64,000 nucleotides of DNA from NCBI RefSeq assembly GCF_023712425.1, contig NZ_JAMAYG010000001.1:558001-622000 (forward strand). The letters are read 5' to 3'. Both the position numbers and the translations under genes were made by a program. Position 1 is the stretch's first letter. Every line of letters starts with the position of its first letter. This document shows positions 10,103-18,953 of this stretch, piece after piece. The notes under the pieces are model-generated. The model did not search any database, was not told the origin of the DNA, and saw only the letters and a list, made by a program, of their open reading frames with translations. This DNA is from Rothia sp. P100 (GTDB taxonomy: Bacteria > Actinomycetota > Actinomycetes > Actinomycetales > Micrococcaceae).

Positions 10103-13100
10103 TAGTAGGTTACCTCCTGCTTGCGGCGGCGAATTCGGGAAACAATATCACGCTGGTTACCGGTGGGGCCCAGGTAGTTGAAGGCGTAGGAAAGGTGAGC
10201 GTAACCACCGATGAGGTGGGTGGGCTTGACCAGGATGCGGGTGACGGAGTTGTGAATACCGCCGCGGCGCCCGGTACGTTCTGCCTTGGGCACGTTGACC
10301 AGGCGTTCCTGGGCATGGTGCACGTAGACAACGCCTTCGGGCATTCGGTGGGAGACAACAGCGCGGCCAACGAAGACACCGTTGTTGTTCTCGCACTCGA
10401 TCCAGTCGTGGTCCTTGACGCCAATCTTCTCTGCATCCTGCGGGCTCATCCAGGCGTGGGTGCCACCGCGTGAAAGGGTCTGCATGTAGAGGTTGTCGTG
10501 GTAGGAGGAGTGGATAGCCCACTTATTATGAACCGTCACGTAACGAACAGCCACTGACAGGTCACCGGTTTCGCCCAGTTCGGGCTCACCGAAGAGGTTG
10601 TGCATATCCAGCGGCGGGCGGTAGAGCGGCATCTGCTCGCCCATCTCGCTCATCCAGTCGTGATCCAAGAAGAAGTGCATACGACCGGTGAGGGTGTGGA
10701 AGGGCTTGAGCTGCTCGATATTGAGGGTAAAGGGTGCGTAGCGGCGTCCGCCGGTTTCGCTACCTGACCACTCGGGTGAGGTAAAGACGGGAACGGGGCG
10801 GTCCTGGGTATCGCGGAAGCGGATGCGCTTCTCTTCGTTACCTTCTGCCAGGTGGTGCATCTTCTTGCCCACGCGCTTCTCCAGAGCCTTGAAACCCTTG
10901 ATGGCCACGGGGCCGTTGGATGTGCCGGAGAGAGCCAGGATGGTATCGGCCAGTTTGACGTCGGTATCCAGGGCAGGAAGACCTGCGCCCTTACCGGTGC
11001 CCATCACGCCGTGCTCTTCAGCCAGGGCTGCTAGCTCGTCGTTGACGTCCACGGTGACAGCCTTGGTAGTGGTGCCCAGCTTTGAGAGCAGAGGCCCTAC
11101 CGAGGTGTACATATCGTAGAGGGCACCGTAGTCACGCTCAACCACTGCAAAGACCGGCATGTTCTTACCGGGAATACCTTTAATCCCCTTGTTCTTCCAG
11201 TCGGGGGCATGGCCACCGGGCTGGGCAATCTGGCCGGGGGTATCGTGCTGCAGGGGCACCGAGACCAGGTCCTTGCGCACGCCCAGGTGCTTCTTAGCAA
11301 CCTTCGAGAAGACGTAAGCCAGTTCCTTGAAGACCTGGTGGTCAGTCTTGGTTTCCCAAGGCGGGTCGATGGCCGGTGAGAAGGCATGGATGTAGGGGTG
11401 CATGTCGGTCGAGGAAATATCGTGCTTCTCATACCAGGTGGCAGCGGGGAAAACGATGTCGGACGACAGGGTGGATGAGGTCATGCGGAAGTCGGTGGTA
11501 ACCAGCAGGTCCAGCTTGCCGACCGGGGCGTCCTCTTCCCAGCGCACCTCTGAGGGGCGGGTTTCAGCGTCCTCGGCGATATTGGAATTCTCATTGCCAA
11601 GCAGATGGCGCAAGAAGTACTGCTCACCCTTAGCTGATGAACCCAGCAGGTTGTTACGCCAGAGCATGAGGGTGCGGGGCCAGTTGGCCGGCGCATCGGG
11701 GTGCTCTACCGAGAATTCCAGGTCACCTGAGTTCAGACGCTGAGCAATGTAGTCAGCAGGTGATTCGGCTGTGCCAGCTGCAGCGGCAGCGGCGCCCTTT
11801 TCTGCCAGCTCCAGAGGGTTTTCGGGGAACTGGGGGTAGAAGGGAGTCCAGCCCATGCGTACGGCGCGGGCCAGAAGGTCAGCGGTGTGAACACCCTTGA
11901 GTTCGCCCTTAGCAAGTGGGGACTGCATGGCCTCGGATGAGTAGCCGTCCTGACGGAACTGATCGGTGTGCATGTACCAGAAACTGGTGCCAGCCTGGGT
12001 GCGGGGCGGGCGGCACCAGTCCAGTGCGTTAGCCATGTGAGCCCAGCCGGTGATGGGGCGAGCCTTTTCCTGGCCCACGTAGTGAGCCCAGCCGCCACCG
12101 TTACGCCCCTCAGCACCGCACATAATGAGCAGAGCAAGGATGGAGCGATAAGTGGCATCGCCGTGGTACCACTGGCAGATACCTGCACCCATGATGATCA
12201 TGGTGCGGCCCTTAGAGTCAATGGAGTTCTGGGCGAATTCGCGGGCGGTACGGATCGCAGCTTCGGCGGGAACCGAGGTGATTTCTGACTGCCAGGCAGG
12301 GGTGTACTGCACGCTGGCATCGTCAAAACCGGTAGCAAACTGGCCGGGGATGCCGGCGCGGCCCACACCGTACTGGGCGAGCATGAGGTCAAAGACAGTG
12401 GTGACCTCAAAACCCTCAACGGTGATAGTGGGGACTCCACGAGTCATTACCTTACCGCGCCCCGAGGGCTCATCGAAGGCGGGGAGCAGAATCTCAACGT
12501 TCTTTTCGCTGCCGCTGGGCAGGTCAAGGATGGACAGAGCAGGCTTGACGCCCTGCAGATCCAGGTTCCACTTGCCTTCGTCTTCCTTGTTGTAGCGGTA
12601 GCCCATTGAACCGTTGGGCACAACGACCTCGCCGGTTTCACGGTTGAGCAGGGCGGTCTTGAAGGCAGCATCTGCAACCTCTTTGTGCTCTACCAGGTTA
12701 GCTGCAGTTAGGAACTTGGAAGGCACCTTGGTGCCGTCTTCGCGGGTTTCCAAGGTCACCAGGAAGGGGAAATCGGTGTAGGTGCTGGTGTAGTCCTCGA
12801 AGAACTCCACACGGCGATCCACAAAGTTTTCCTTGAGGATGACGTGGCCCATAGCCATCGCTAGAGCGGCATCGGTACCGGGCTGGGCAGGCAACCATTC
12901 ATCGGCGAACTTAGTGTTATCGGCGTAGTCCGGGGAGACCGAGACGACCTTGGTACCGCGGTAGCGTACCTCAGCCATCCAGTGGGCGTCAGGGGTACGC
13001 GTGACGGGGATGTTGGAGCCCCACATCATCAGGTAGGTGGCATCCCACCAGTCACCTGATTCGCGCACGTCGGTCTGGTCACCGAAGACCTGGGGTGATG

Positions 13101-13821
13101 CGACGGGCAGGTCGGCGTACCAGTCGTAAAAGGAGGTCATAACGCCACCCATCAGCTCGATGTAACGAGCGCCAGAGGCGTGGGAGACCATGGACTTAGC
13201 GGGGATGGGCGAGAAGCCGATGTTACGGTCAGGCCCGTAGGTTTTGATGGTGTGGATCTGAGCTGCAACTACCATTTCAAGGGCTTCTGCCCAAGTGCCG
13301 CGCACCAGACCACCCTTACCGCGAGCTGAGGTGTAGCGGCGGCGCTTTTCAGGGTCAGAAACGATAGAGTGCCAGGCGTCCACGGGGTCGTTCAGGCGGG
13401 CGCGGGCTTCACGGTACATTTCGAGCAGGACACCGCGGACGTAGGGGTACTTCACGCGGGTCGGTGAGTAGGTGTACCAGGAGAAGGCTGCGCCACGGGG
13501 GCAGCCGCGGGGCTCATACTCAGGGCGGTCAGGGCCAATGGTCGGGTAGTCAGTTGCCTGGGCTTCCCAGGTGATGACGCCGTCCTTGACGAAGACCTGC
13601 CAGGAGCAGGAGCCTGTACAGTTCACGCCGTGGGTGGAGCGGACAACCTTGTCATAGCTCCAGCGGTTGCGATAGAAGATATCGCCCTGACGACCGCCCT
13701 GCAAGAAAGCTGCACGGCCGTCGTCGGTTTCGTCCCACTTAGTGAAGAACTTACCGAATTTAATCAGTTTGTCGGTGAGAGGGCCGTCAGGGCCCGCGGT
13801 GTGTGATGCCTGCTGAGTCAT
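10102..13821 (-). CDS. narG: Respiratory nitrate reductase alpha subunit (Mo-bisMGD)
   Basis: Catalytic subunit reducing nitrate to nitrite at a molybdenum bis-MGD centre. At about 1,240 residues it has the standard NarG length. STHGVNCTGSCSW near residue 50 is the FS0 iron-sulfur site (His plus Cys ligands), and SFYDWYADLP carries the aspartate region that binds molybdenum; MMWGSNIPVTRTPDAHW is the following cofactor-binding loop. No twin-arginine signal is present, so it faces the cytoplasm like other NarGHI enzymes. Three in-frame starts are possible (GTG 13830, ATG 13827, ATG 13821); I favour MTQQASHTAG at 13821 because AGAG sits eight bases upstream. Cofactor genes lie directly upstream, so assembly and enzyme are physically linked. 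Confidence 0.96.
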   Translation of the reverse strand: MTQQASHTAGPDGPLTDKLIKFGKFFTKWDETDDGRAAFLQGGRQGDIFYRNRWSYDKVVRSTHGVNCTGSCSWQVFVKDGVITWEAQATDYPTIGPDRPEYEPRGCPRGAAFSWYTYSPTRVKYPYVRGVLLEMYREARARLNDPVDAWHSIVSDPEKRRRYTSARGKGGLVRGTWAEALEMVVAAQIHTIKTYGPDRNIGFSPIPAKSMVSHASGARYIELMGGVMTSFYDWYADLPVASPQVFGDQTDVRESGDWWDATYLMMWGSNIPVTRTPDAHWMAEVRYRGTKVVSVSPDYADNTKFADEWLPAQPGTDAALAMAMGHVILKENFVDRRVEFFEDYTSTYTDFPFLVTLETREDGTKVPSKFLTAANLVEHKEVADAAFKTALLNRETGEVVVPNGSMGYRYNKEDEGKWNLDLQGVKPALSILDLPSGSEKNVEILLPAFDEPSGRGKVMTRGVPTITVEGFEVTTVFDLMLAQYGVGRAGIPGQFATGFDDASVQYTPAWQSEITSVPAEAAIRTAREFAQNSIDSKGRTMIIMGAGICQWYHGDATYRSILALLIMCGAEGRNGGGWAHYVGQEKARPITGWAHMANALDWCRPPRTQAGTSFWYMHTDQFRQDGYSSEAMQSPLAKGELKGVHTADLLARAVRMGWTPFYPQFPENPLELAEKGAAAAAAGTAESPADYIAQRLNSGDLEFSVEHPDAPANWPRTLMLWRNNLLGSSAKGEQYFLRHLLGNENSNIAEDAETRPSEVRWEEDAPVGKLDLLVTTDFRMTSSTLSSDIVFPAATWYEKHDISSTDMHPYIHAFSPAIDPPWETKTDHQVFKELAYVFSKVAKKHLGVRKDLVSVPLQHDTPGQIAQPGGHAPDWKNKGIKGIPGKNMPVFAVVERDYGALYDMYTSVGPLLSKLGTTTKAVTVDVNDELAALAEEHGVMGTGKGAGLPALDTDVKLADTILALSGTSNGPVAIKGFKALEKRVGKKMHHLAEGNEEKRIRFRDTQDRPVPVFTSPEWSGSETGGRRYAPFTLNIEQLKPFHTLTGRMHFFLDHDWMSEMGEQMPLYRPPLDMHNLFGEPELGETGDLSVAVRYVTVHNKWAIHSSYHDNLYMQTLSRGGTHAWMSPQDAEKIGVKDHDWIECENNNGVFVGRAVVSHRMPEGVVYVHHAQERLVNVPKAERTGRRGGIHNSVTRILVKPTHLIGGYAHLSYAFNYLGPTGNQRDIVSRIRRRKQEVTY

Positions 13822-13835
13822 GAACATCACTCTAC

Positions 13836-13883
13836 CGAAATATTCGCACAGAAAATACCGAATAAAAATCTATCCTAATTCGG
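13836..13883 (-). promoter_or_regulatory. Candidate promoter/operator region of narGHJIK
   Basis: The 110 bases between moeZ and narG are AT-rich compared with their neighbours. They hold the palindrome CGAAATATTCG (13836-13846) and the inverted repeat CCGAAT...ATTCGG (13858-13863 with 13878-13883), which share the half-site CGAAT/ATTCG. TAGGAT (minus strand, about 13870-13876) could be a -10 box between the arms. No perfect FNR/CRP-type TTGAT-N4-ATCAA box was seen. Operator identity is inference. Confidence 0.4.
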
Positions 13884-13931
13884 GAACAAAGGGGTGAATA
13901 TTTTACAGTTCAAGCTTTGGGAACCTCTCCC

Positions 13932-15173
13932 CTAACGGGCAAGCCAGGCTGAAATTCCTCCTTCGAGGCTATAGAGACTGCCATACCCCAGGGTGAGAAG
14001 TTTTTGTGCGGCAGTGCGCGAGCGGACGCCGGCAGCACAGTAGAGGGCGTAAGCAGCCTGTTTTTCCGGCAAAATCCGCTTTATTTCTTGGTCAATGCTG
14101 CGGTTTTCGCCCACCGACTCAATAACCGACAGGGGCAGATTGATGGCTCCCGGTATAGAAAGCGCTTCAAACTCATGCGGCTCACGGACGTCAATGAGAG
14201 GCACCCCCGCGAAGTCACCGCTGTCGAAATAGTCGTCAAAAGTAATATCTAGGCCATAAGGGCTGGCTTCACCCACCCTAAAAATATTGTCTATATCACT
14301 AAGGTTTTTTGGCTGCTGGGTGGCGATCTGAGATGCATCACGAACCAGGCCCTGAGTGGCGTTCTGAGGCTCACCAAGTGCCGGCTTTTCGTCCAGCATC
14401 GGCTCAGGTGCATTGGGGGCCTTAGCAGGCTCCCGAGGTAAAGCAACTAAGGGGATGTATTCCCACCTTCCAGTTAGTCCGGTGTAGTAGCCAACCTGCC
14501 CGGTGAGTGGCTGGCCCACGCCGGTGATGAGTTTGATGGTTTCCATCGCCATGGAGGTACCCACCACCCCGGCGAGCGCCCCGATGACGCCGGCAGTGGC
14601 GCAGTTGGGCACCGAGCCGGGGGCCGGCTCTACCGGGTAAAGATCTTCATAGACGGGTGCTTGATCGCGCCAAAAGACGCTCATCTGTGCGTCAAAGCCC
14701 AAAATTGCGCCCCAGACGTGAGGAATACCGGCGCGGGCGGCAGCTCGGGAGGCAGCGTATCGGGTGGCAAAGTTATCGCTACCGTCCATCAGCACGGTTG
14801 CTCCCTGTAGGAGGCTGTCTGCGTTAGCGTCGGTGAGACGTTCTTTGAACACCTGCACCGTAATGGTGGGGTTAAGTTCGCGCATGGTTTGAGCAGCCGA
14901 GTCTGCCTTGGCGGTTCCCACCCGGGCGAAGGAGTGAATAACCTGCCGGTGCAGATTGGAAATCTCTACTTCGTCATCATCGATTAGCACCACGGTGCCC
15001 ACCCCGGCACCTGCCAGGTAAAGCAGAGCAGGAGCACCCAGACCCCCTGCGCCGATGACTGCCACCTTGGCGTCCTTAAGTTTCTGCTGCCCAGACTGGC
15101 CTAGCTCGGGCAGAATCATTTGCCGCCCGTAGAGCTTGTATTCCAGGGGGCTGAAGTCAGCTGGTGCGGTCAT
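13932..15173 (-). CDS. moeZ: Molybdopterin-synthase adenylyltransferase with rhodanese domain (MoeZ/MoeBR)
   Basis: Activates the C-terminal Gly-Gly of MoaD by adenylation and then supplies sulfur. The 413 residues show an E1-like ThiF/MoeB domain (KVAVIGAGGLGAPALLYLAGAGVG, shown by VIGAGGLGAPALLYLAG, near residues 35-55; LIDDDEVEISNLHRQ is the ATP/arginine site) and, from about residue 300, a rhodanese domain with PLIDVREPHEFEALSIPGA and the cysteine loop CAAGVRSRTA. The CxxC zinc pairs of E. coli MoeB are not obvious. It is the last cofactor gene before narG in the same direction, about 20 bases after moaE. Its target MoaD is encoded in the divergent operon. Confidence 0.94.
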   Translation of the reverse strand: MTAPADFSPLEYKLYGRQMILPELGQSGQQKLKDAKVAVIGAGGLGAPALLYLAGAGVGTVVLIDDDEVEISNLHRQVIHSFARVGTAKADSAAQTMRELNPTITVQVFKERLTDANADSLLQGATVLMDGSDNFATRYAASRAAARAGIPHVWGAILGFDAQMSVFWRDQAPVYEDLYPVEPAPGSVPNCATAGVIGALAGVVGTSMAMETIKLITGVGQPLTGQVGYYTGLTGRWEYIPLVALPREPAKAPNAPEPMLDEKPALGEPQNATQGLVRDASQIATQQPKNLSDIDNIFRVGEASPYGLDITFDDYFDSGDFAGVPLIDVREPHEFEALSIPGAINLPLSVIESVGENRSIDQEIKRILPEKQAAYALYCAAGVRSRTAAQKLLTLGYGSLYSLEGGISAWLAR

Positions 15174-15194
15174 GGTGTCTTATCTCCGTGGTGG

Positions 15195-15692
15195 TTAGCG
15201 GGCGGCCGGTGGGGTGTCGATCCCCACCCATTCCACGGCGCCGTCGGTCAGTTCCTGTTCTTTCCAGATGGGCACATTTGCCTTAATGCGGTCAGCGACC
15301 ATCTCGCAGGCGGTGAATGCCAGTCCTCGGTGGGCGGCAGCCGCCACCACGGTGAGGGCTGATTCACCGATAGCAATGGGGCCCACGCGGTGCACAGCCC
15401 AAAGCCGCACACCTGCTAGCTGATCGGCAACACCTTGCACGGTGCGCTCCATAAAGTCTTGGGCTTGCGGGTGAGCAGAATAGCTGAGGGCAGCGACCGC
15501 TTGCCCGTGGTCGTGATTGCGCACAATACCGTCAAAGATCACCAGTGCACCCATCTGCTGGGTCATGGTCTGACGCTTGGCTGCAGCGAGTAGTGGCTCC
15601 AGGGGTTCTTCGGTGATAGCGGTGTGCACCACGGTTGAACCGTGAGGTTCAAGCGGGCTGTCCGCGTAGGGGTTGGCGTCTTTAGTGGTCAT
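15195..15692 (-). CDS. moaE: Molybdopterin synthase large subunit MoaE
   Basis: With thiocarboxylated MoaD it turns cyclic pyranopterin monophosphate into molybdopterin. The 165 residues carry GALVIFDGIVRNHDHGQAV near residue 48 and VHRVGPIAIGESALTV, both hallmarks of MoaE, and ANVPIWKEQELTDG with the catalytic lysine near the C-terminus. The start overlaps the end of mog by 11 bases. Part of the modAB-moeA-moaC-mog-moaE-moeZ run. Confidence 0.95.
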   Translation of the reverse strand: MTTKDANPYADSPLEPHGSTVVHTAITEEPLEPLLAAAKRQTMTQQMGALVIFDGIVRNHDHGQAVAALSYSAHPQAQDFMERTVQGVADQLAGVRLWAVHRVGPIAIGESALTVVAAAAHRGLAFTACEMVADRIKANVPIWKEQELTDGAVEWVGIDTPPAAR

Positions 15693-16185
15693 GGTAGTCC
15701 TCCATCTGGCGGCAAATATGGGTGACCAGGGGGTCTAATACGGTGCAGCCGTCCTTCACCCCACCCTTAGAGCCGGGTAGGGTCATGATGAAGCTACGCC
15801 CAATTACACCGGCAACGCCGCGCGAGAGCACGGCGGTGGGAGTGTGGTTCAGCCCCTGCGCCCAGAAAGCATGCATCATGCCCGGCACTTCTTTATCTAG
15901 GTGGGCACACACGGCCTCAACGGTCATGTCATCGGTGTTCAGCCCGGTTCCACCGCTAGTGAGAATGAAGGTAGGCAGGTTTCCTGCGGCAACCAGCCCA
16001 TCAAAGTAGGGGCCAAAATCAGCGTCAGCTACCACGACCGCTTCAGGGGTCTCAAAGCCTCGGGACCGCAACCATTCAACCGCCACAGGGCCGGATTCAT
16101 CGCGGTAGATTCCGCGGGCAGCTCGAGTTGAGGCAACGATGACTAAGCCGGTCAGCCCCTCGGGCAGTGTGTAATTTTTACCCAT
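15682..16185 (-). CDS. mog: Molybdopterin adenylyltransferase (Mog/MoaB family)
   Basis: Adenylates molybdopterin ahead of molybdate insertion by MoeA. The 167-residue protein shows the MPT-binding motif FILTSGGTGLNTDDMTVEA and TLPGSKGGVKDG near the C-terminus. I start it at the ATG 16185 (MGKNYTLPEG), five bases after the moaC stop with GGAG eight bases upstream; a longer frame beginning MVGGALI would run back into moaC. Mog and MoaB are hard to tell apart by sequence; the name is by family. Confidence 0.9.
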   Translation of the reverse strand: MGKNYTLPEGLTGLVIVASTRAARGIYRDESGPVAVEWLRSRGFETPEAVVVADADFGPYFDGLVAAGNLPTFILTSGGTGLNTDDMTVEAVCAHLDKEVPGMMHAFWAQGLNHTPTAVLSRGVAGVIGRSFIMTLPGSKGGVKDGCTVLDPLVTHICRQMEDYHDH

Positions 16186-16187
16186 GA

Positions 16188-16679
16188 TTAGCGCTCCACC
16201 GACCAATCGCCCGATTTTCCGCCGCTTTTTTCTAGCACTCGAAGACCTGTGATAGTGGCCTGCTTATCGACTGCCTTAATCATGTCAAAGACCGTGAGGG
16301 AGGCAGTAGATACAGCGGTGAGGGCTTCCATTTCTACACCGGTGACTCCGGTGGTCTTCACCAGCGCTTCAATACGTACCCGGTCCTCCATCCGCTGGAA
16401 GTCCACCGTAATTTTGCCCAGGGGCAGAGGGTGGCAGAGGGGGATAATTTCGGGGGTCTTTTTGGCCCCCATGATGCCGGCAACGCGGGCTACGGGCAGA
16501 GCGTCACCCTTAGGCAGGGTGGCGTCAAAGAGTTGTTCGATGACATCGGGCCTGGTGATCACATAACCTTCAGCAACAGCGGTGCGGGTGGTAATCGCCT
16601 TATCGGTGACATCCACCATGTGAGCGCTACCGTCAGTGCGGACGTGGGTAAGGTGTGCCTGAGGTTCTGGGGTAGTCAT
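16188..16679 (-). CDS. moaC: Cyclic pyranopterin monophosphate synthase MoaC
   Basis: Acts with MoaA in the first step of molybdenum cofactor synthesis, converting the 3',8-cyclo-GTP intermediate to cPMP. The 163-residue protein has HMVDVTDKAITTRTAVAEG at the N-terminus, the highly conserved IPLCHPLPL, and GVTGVEMEALTAVSTASLT followed by a catalytic aspartate/lysine segment FDMIKAVDK. The start at ATG 16677-16679 (MTTPEPQAHL) has AAGGA five bases upstream; the longer frame is unlikely. moaA itself is in the divergent operon about 3 kb away. Confidence 0.96.
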   Translation of the reverse strand: MTTPEPQAHLTHVRTDGSAHMVDVTDKAITTRTAVAEGYVITRPDVIEQLFDATLPKGDALPVARVAGIMGAKKTPEIIPLCHPLPLGKITVDFQRMEDRVRIEALVKTTGVTGVEMEALTAVSTASLTVFDMIKAVDKQATITGLRVLEKSGGKSGDWSVER

Positions 16680-16761
16680 GGAGTCCTTAGAGCAGATTGA
16701 GGTGGTCAGGCGGTGAAATTTAGTATCCATGATACTTCATTAAGGCAGAGGCGTTCCCGGG

Positions 16762-18117
16762 TCAGAGCGGAAGGTATAAGGCAACGTCCCCGCTACGGTA
16801 GGTGACCCCCGGGTCTAGCTGGACCAGCACCTGGGCGGTGGCTGCCCGGTGCAGCAGGTGGGAGCCAGTCAATGGATCAGGGGTCAGCAGAGTGCGCACC
16901 GTTCCGTCGCTCTCAAAGACCCGCTCAAGACGCGCTCGCCGGTACTGAGTTTTACCTTCCGGGGCTTGCAGCGCCTCCCCTTCCGCTAGTGCCAGGACGC
17001 CGTGACGGGGCTGGGGTGCTACCCTACCGGTGAGTTGGGCTAGAGCTGGGCGCACCAGCTCTACATAGGAGACAAGGGTACTGACCGGGTTGCCTGGCAA
17101 TGAAATCACCGGGACCAGGTGGGCACCGCCGTCCTGCTCCTGGGAAGTGGCCCGTAGCAGGGACACCCCCTGAGGGCCGCCAGGTTGCTGGGCAACGTGC
17201 CCAAACCAGGTGCGCTCTGCCTGCACCCGGGCGTCCTTAGTTTCCATCATGGCGGTGAGAGCTAGTCGTACCACCTCGTATTTGCCGTGGCTGATGCCGC
17301 CGCTAGTAATCATAAAGTCAGGGCGCCAGCTGAGCACTAGCCGGGTGAGAACTCCCACCAGCTGTTCAACAGAGTCTCCGATAGCCACCCGCTGAGTTTC
17401 AGCGCCATCAGCTCCGGCGAGTGCGCAGAGCATGGGGCCGTTGGCGTCCAGTATTTTGCCGCTTTCGGGGGCGGCTTCAGTATCCAAGGTGATTTCATCC
17501 CCACCGGTAATCAATACCACTCTGGGGCTGCTGCGCACCTTGAGGGAACCGATTCCTTGGGAGGCGAGTGCGCCAATCAGGGCCGAGGTGATCGGGGAGC
17601 CGGCTGTTGCCAGTAGCTCACCGGCTTCGATGTCCTCACCCACCCGGCGTACAAAGTCCCCAAAAGCTGCCCGCGGCAGGTCAATCTGCCCGCCCCGCTG
17701 AGCAAAGCCTGCGGCGTCCTGCTCCCCCGTCAAGACCCGGGAGCGTTCCACCGGGACCACAGCGTCATAACCCGCAGGTAGCGGCGCGCCGGTCATAATC
17801 GGGTAGGCAATATCGTCTCTGATGGGCAGGTCTCGAGCATCAGACCCTGCGGGTACGTCTGCGCCCACTATGAAGGTGCGGTCATCTCTGGCAGCGCCCA
17901 GGGCTGTGAGGGCATAACCGTCCATTTGGGAGTTATCGAAGTGCGGCACCGAGCGCAGCGCACGCAAATCTTGAGCTAGCACCCTACCGGAGGTCTCAAT
18001 CAGGGGGAGCTTTTCGCTCCTGCACTGCACGGTGGCAGCTAGGGTCGCTTCAATCAGGTGGCGGTAATCAGCAGGGCTCACCGTGCTCTGGCGGGGAAAG
18101 GTGGGTAGGGGGTTCAC
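16762..18117 (-). CDS. moeA: Molybdopterin molybdenumtransferase MoeA, copy 1
   Basis: Inserts molybdate into adenylated molybdopterin. The 451-residue protein shows VPHFDNSQMDGYAL, IMTGAPLPAGYDAVVPVE, the C-terminal MPT-binding signature FMITSGGISHGKYEV, and SLPGNPVSTLVSY. All are standard MoeA features and the length is slightly above average. It overlaps modB by four bases (ATGA), so molybdate import and insertion are translationally coupled. A second, shorter MoeA paralogue is encoded at 21946-23178. Confidence 0.94.
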   Translation of the reverse strand: MNPLPTFPRQSTVSPADYRHLIEATLAATVQCRSEKLPLIETSGRVLAQDLRALRSVPHFDNSQMDGYALTALGAARDDRTFIVGADVPAGSDARDLPIRDDIAYPIMTGAPLPAGYDAVVPVERSRVLTGEQDAAGFAQRGGQIDLPRAAFGDFVRRVGEDIEAGELLATAGSPITSALIGALASQGIGSLKVRSSPRVVLITGGDEITLDTEAAPESGKILDANGPMLCALAGADGAETQRVAIGDSVEQLVGVLTRLVLSWRPDFMITSGGISHGKYEVVRLALTAMMETKDARVQAERTWFGHVAQQPGGPQGVSLLRATSQEQDGGAHLVPVISLPGNPVSTLVSYVELVRPALAQLTGRVAPQPRHGVLALAEGEALQAPEGKTQYRRARLERVFESDGTVRTLLTPDPLTGSHLLHRAATAQVLVQLDPGVTYRSGDVALYLPL

Positions 18118-18944
18118 AGGCTAACTCCTTTCAGACGGCGCAGCCAGGCGGCAAGCGCCAGGATGCCAAGAATAAGGATGTAGAGACTAATCAGCATCAG
18201 AGCGGAGCCAAGCGCGGCGTCCATGTGGTTAGAGCTGAGTGCCAACTCAATATTGAGCGGGATGGTGCGGGTAGCACCGGCAACATTGCCGGCAAAGGTG
18301 ACGGTGGCTCCGTACTCGCCCAGCGCCCTGGCGAAGGAGAGCAAAAAAGCGGTGAGCAAACCGGGGGCGGCCAGCGGTAGCAGAACCTTGCGCGTCACCT
18401 CAGCGGGGCTGGCGCCCTCCACCAGAGCTATTTCCTCATAGCTGACCGGCAGGGCACGCAAGGTGGTGACGGCAGTTGCTACGAAGAAAGGCAGGGCAAC
18501 AAAAACCTGGGCCAGGATAACCGCAAGGGGGCTGAAGGCCACCGAGATTCCCATTTCGGTCAGCCAAGAACCCAGCACCCCGCGCCGGCCCCAAAAGAAG
18601 ATAAGCGCCAGACCAGAAACCACCGGGGAGAAAATCACCGGCGCATAAATCAGGCAATAAAGGGGGAAGGTGAAGGAGGCAAAGCGGCTACGCGCCAGTA
18701 CCTTAGTCAGAATCAAGGCAGTGGGTGCTCCCAGGAGACCGCAGATAAGGGTTGAGACGGTGGCAGTCACAATGGATAACCGGGCTGCCTGCAGCATGGC
18801 CGGTTCAGCGAACAAAGCCGGGACGTCCGCCCAGGGTATACGGGTGAACAGACCCAGCATGGGCCCCAGCACTACAAGAAAGGCAAGGAGTGATGGGGCT
18901 AGCAGGAATCCTGGTACGGATCTAAAGGCGCTGGTTTTGCTCAC
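18114..18944 (-). CDS. modB: Molybdate ABC transporter permease
   Basis: Inner-membrane channel of the molybdate importer. The 276-residue protein has about six hydrophobic segments, and the ABC-permease EAA-type loop is visible as EEIALVEGASPAEVTRKVLLPLAAPG. SFARALGEYGATVTFAGNV is typical of ModB/CysTW permeases. It follows modA with a nine-base gap and overlaps moeA by four bases. The ATPase subunit gene modC, normally next, is absent. Confidence 0.93.
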   Translation of the reverse strand: MSKTSAFRSVPGFLLAPSLLAFLVVLGPMLGLFTRIPWADVPALFAEPAMLQAARLSIVTATVSTLICGLLGAPTALILTKVLARSRFASFTFPLYCLIYAPVIFSPVVSGLALIFFWGRRGVLGSWLTEMGISVAFSPLAVILAQVFVALPFFVATAVTTLRALPVSYEEIALVEGASPAEVTRKVLLPLAAPGLLTAFLLSFARALGEYGATVTFAGNVAGATRTIPLNIELALSSNHMDAALGSALMLISLYILILGILALAAWLRRLKGVSL

Positions 18945-18953
18945 GTTTCTAGC

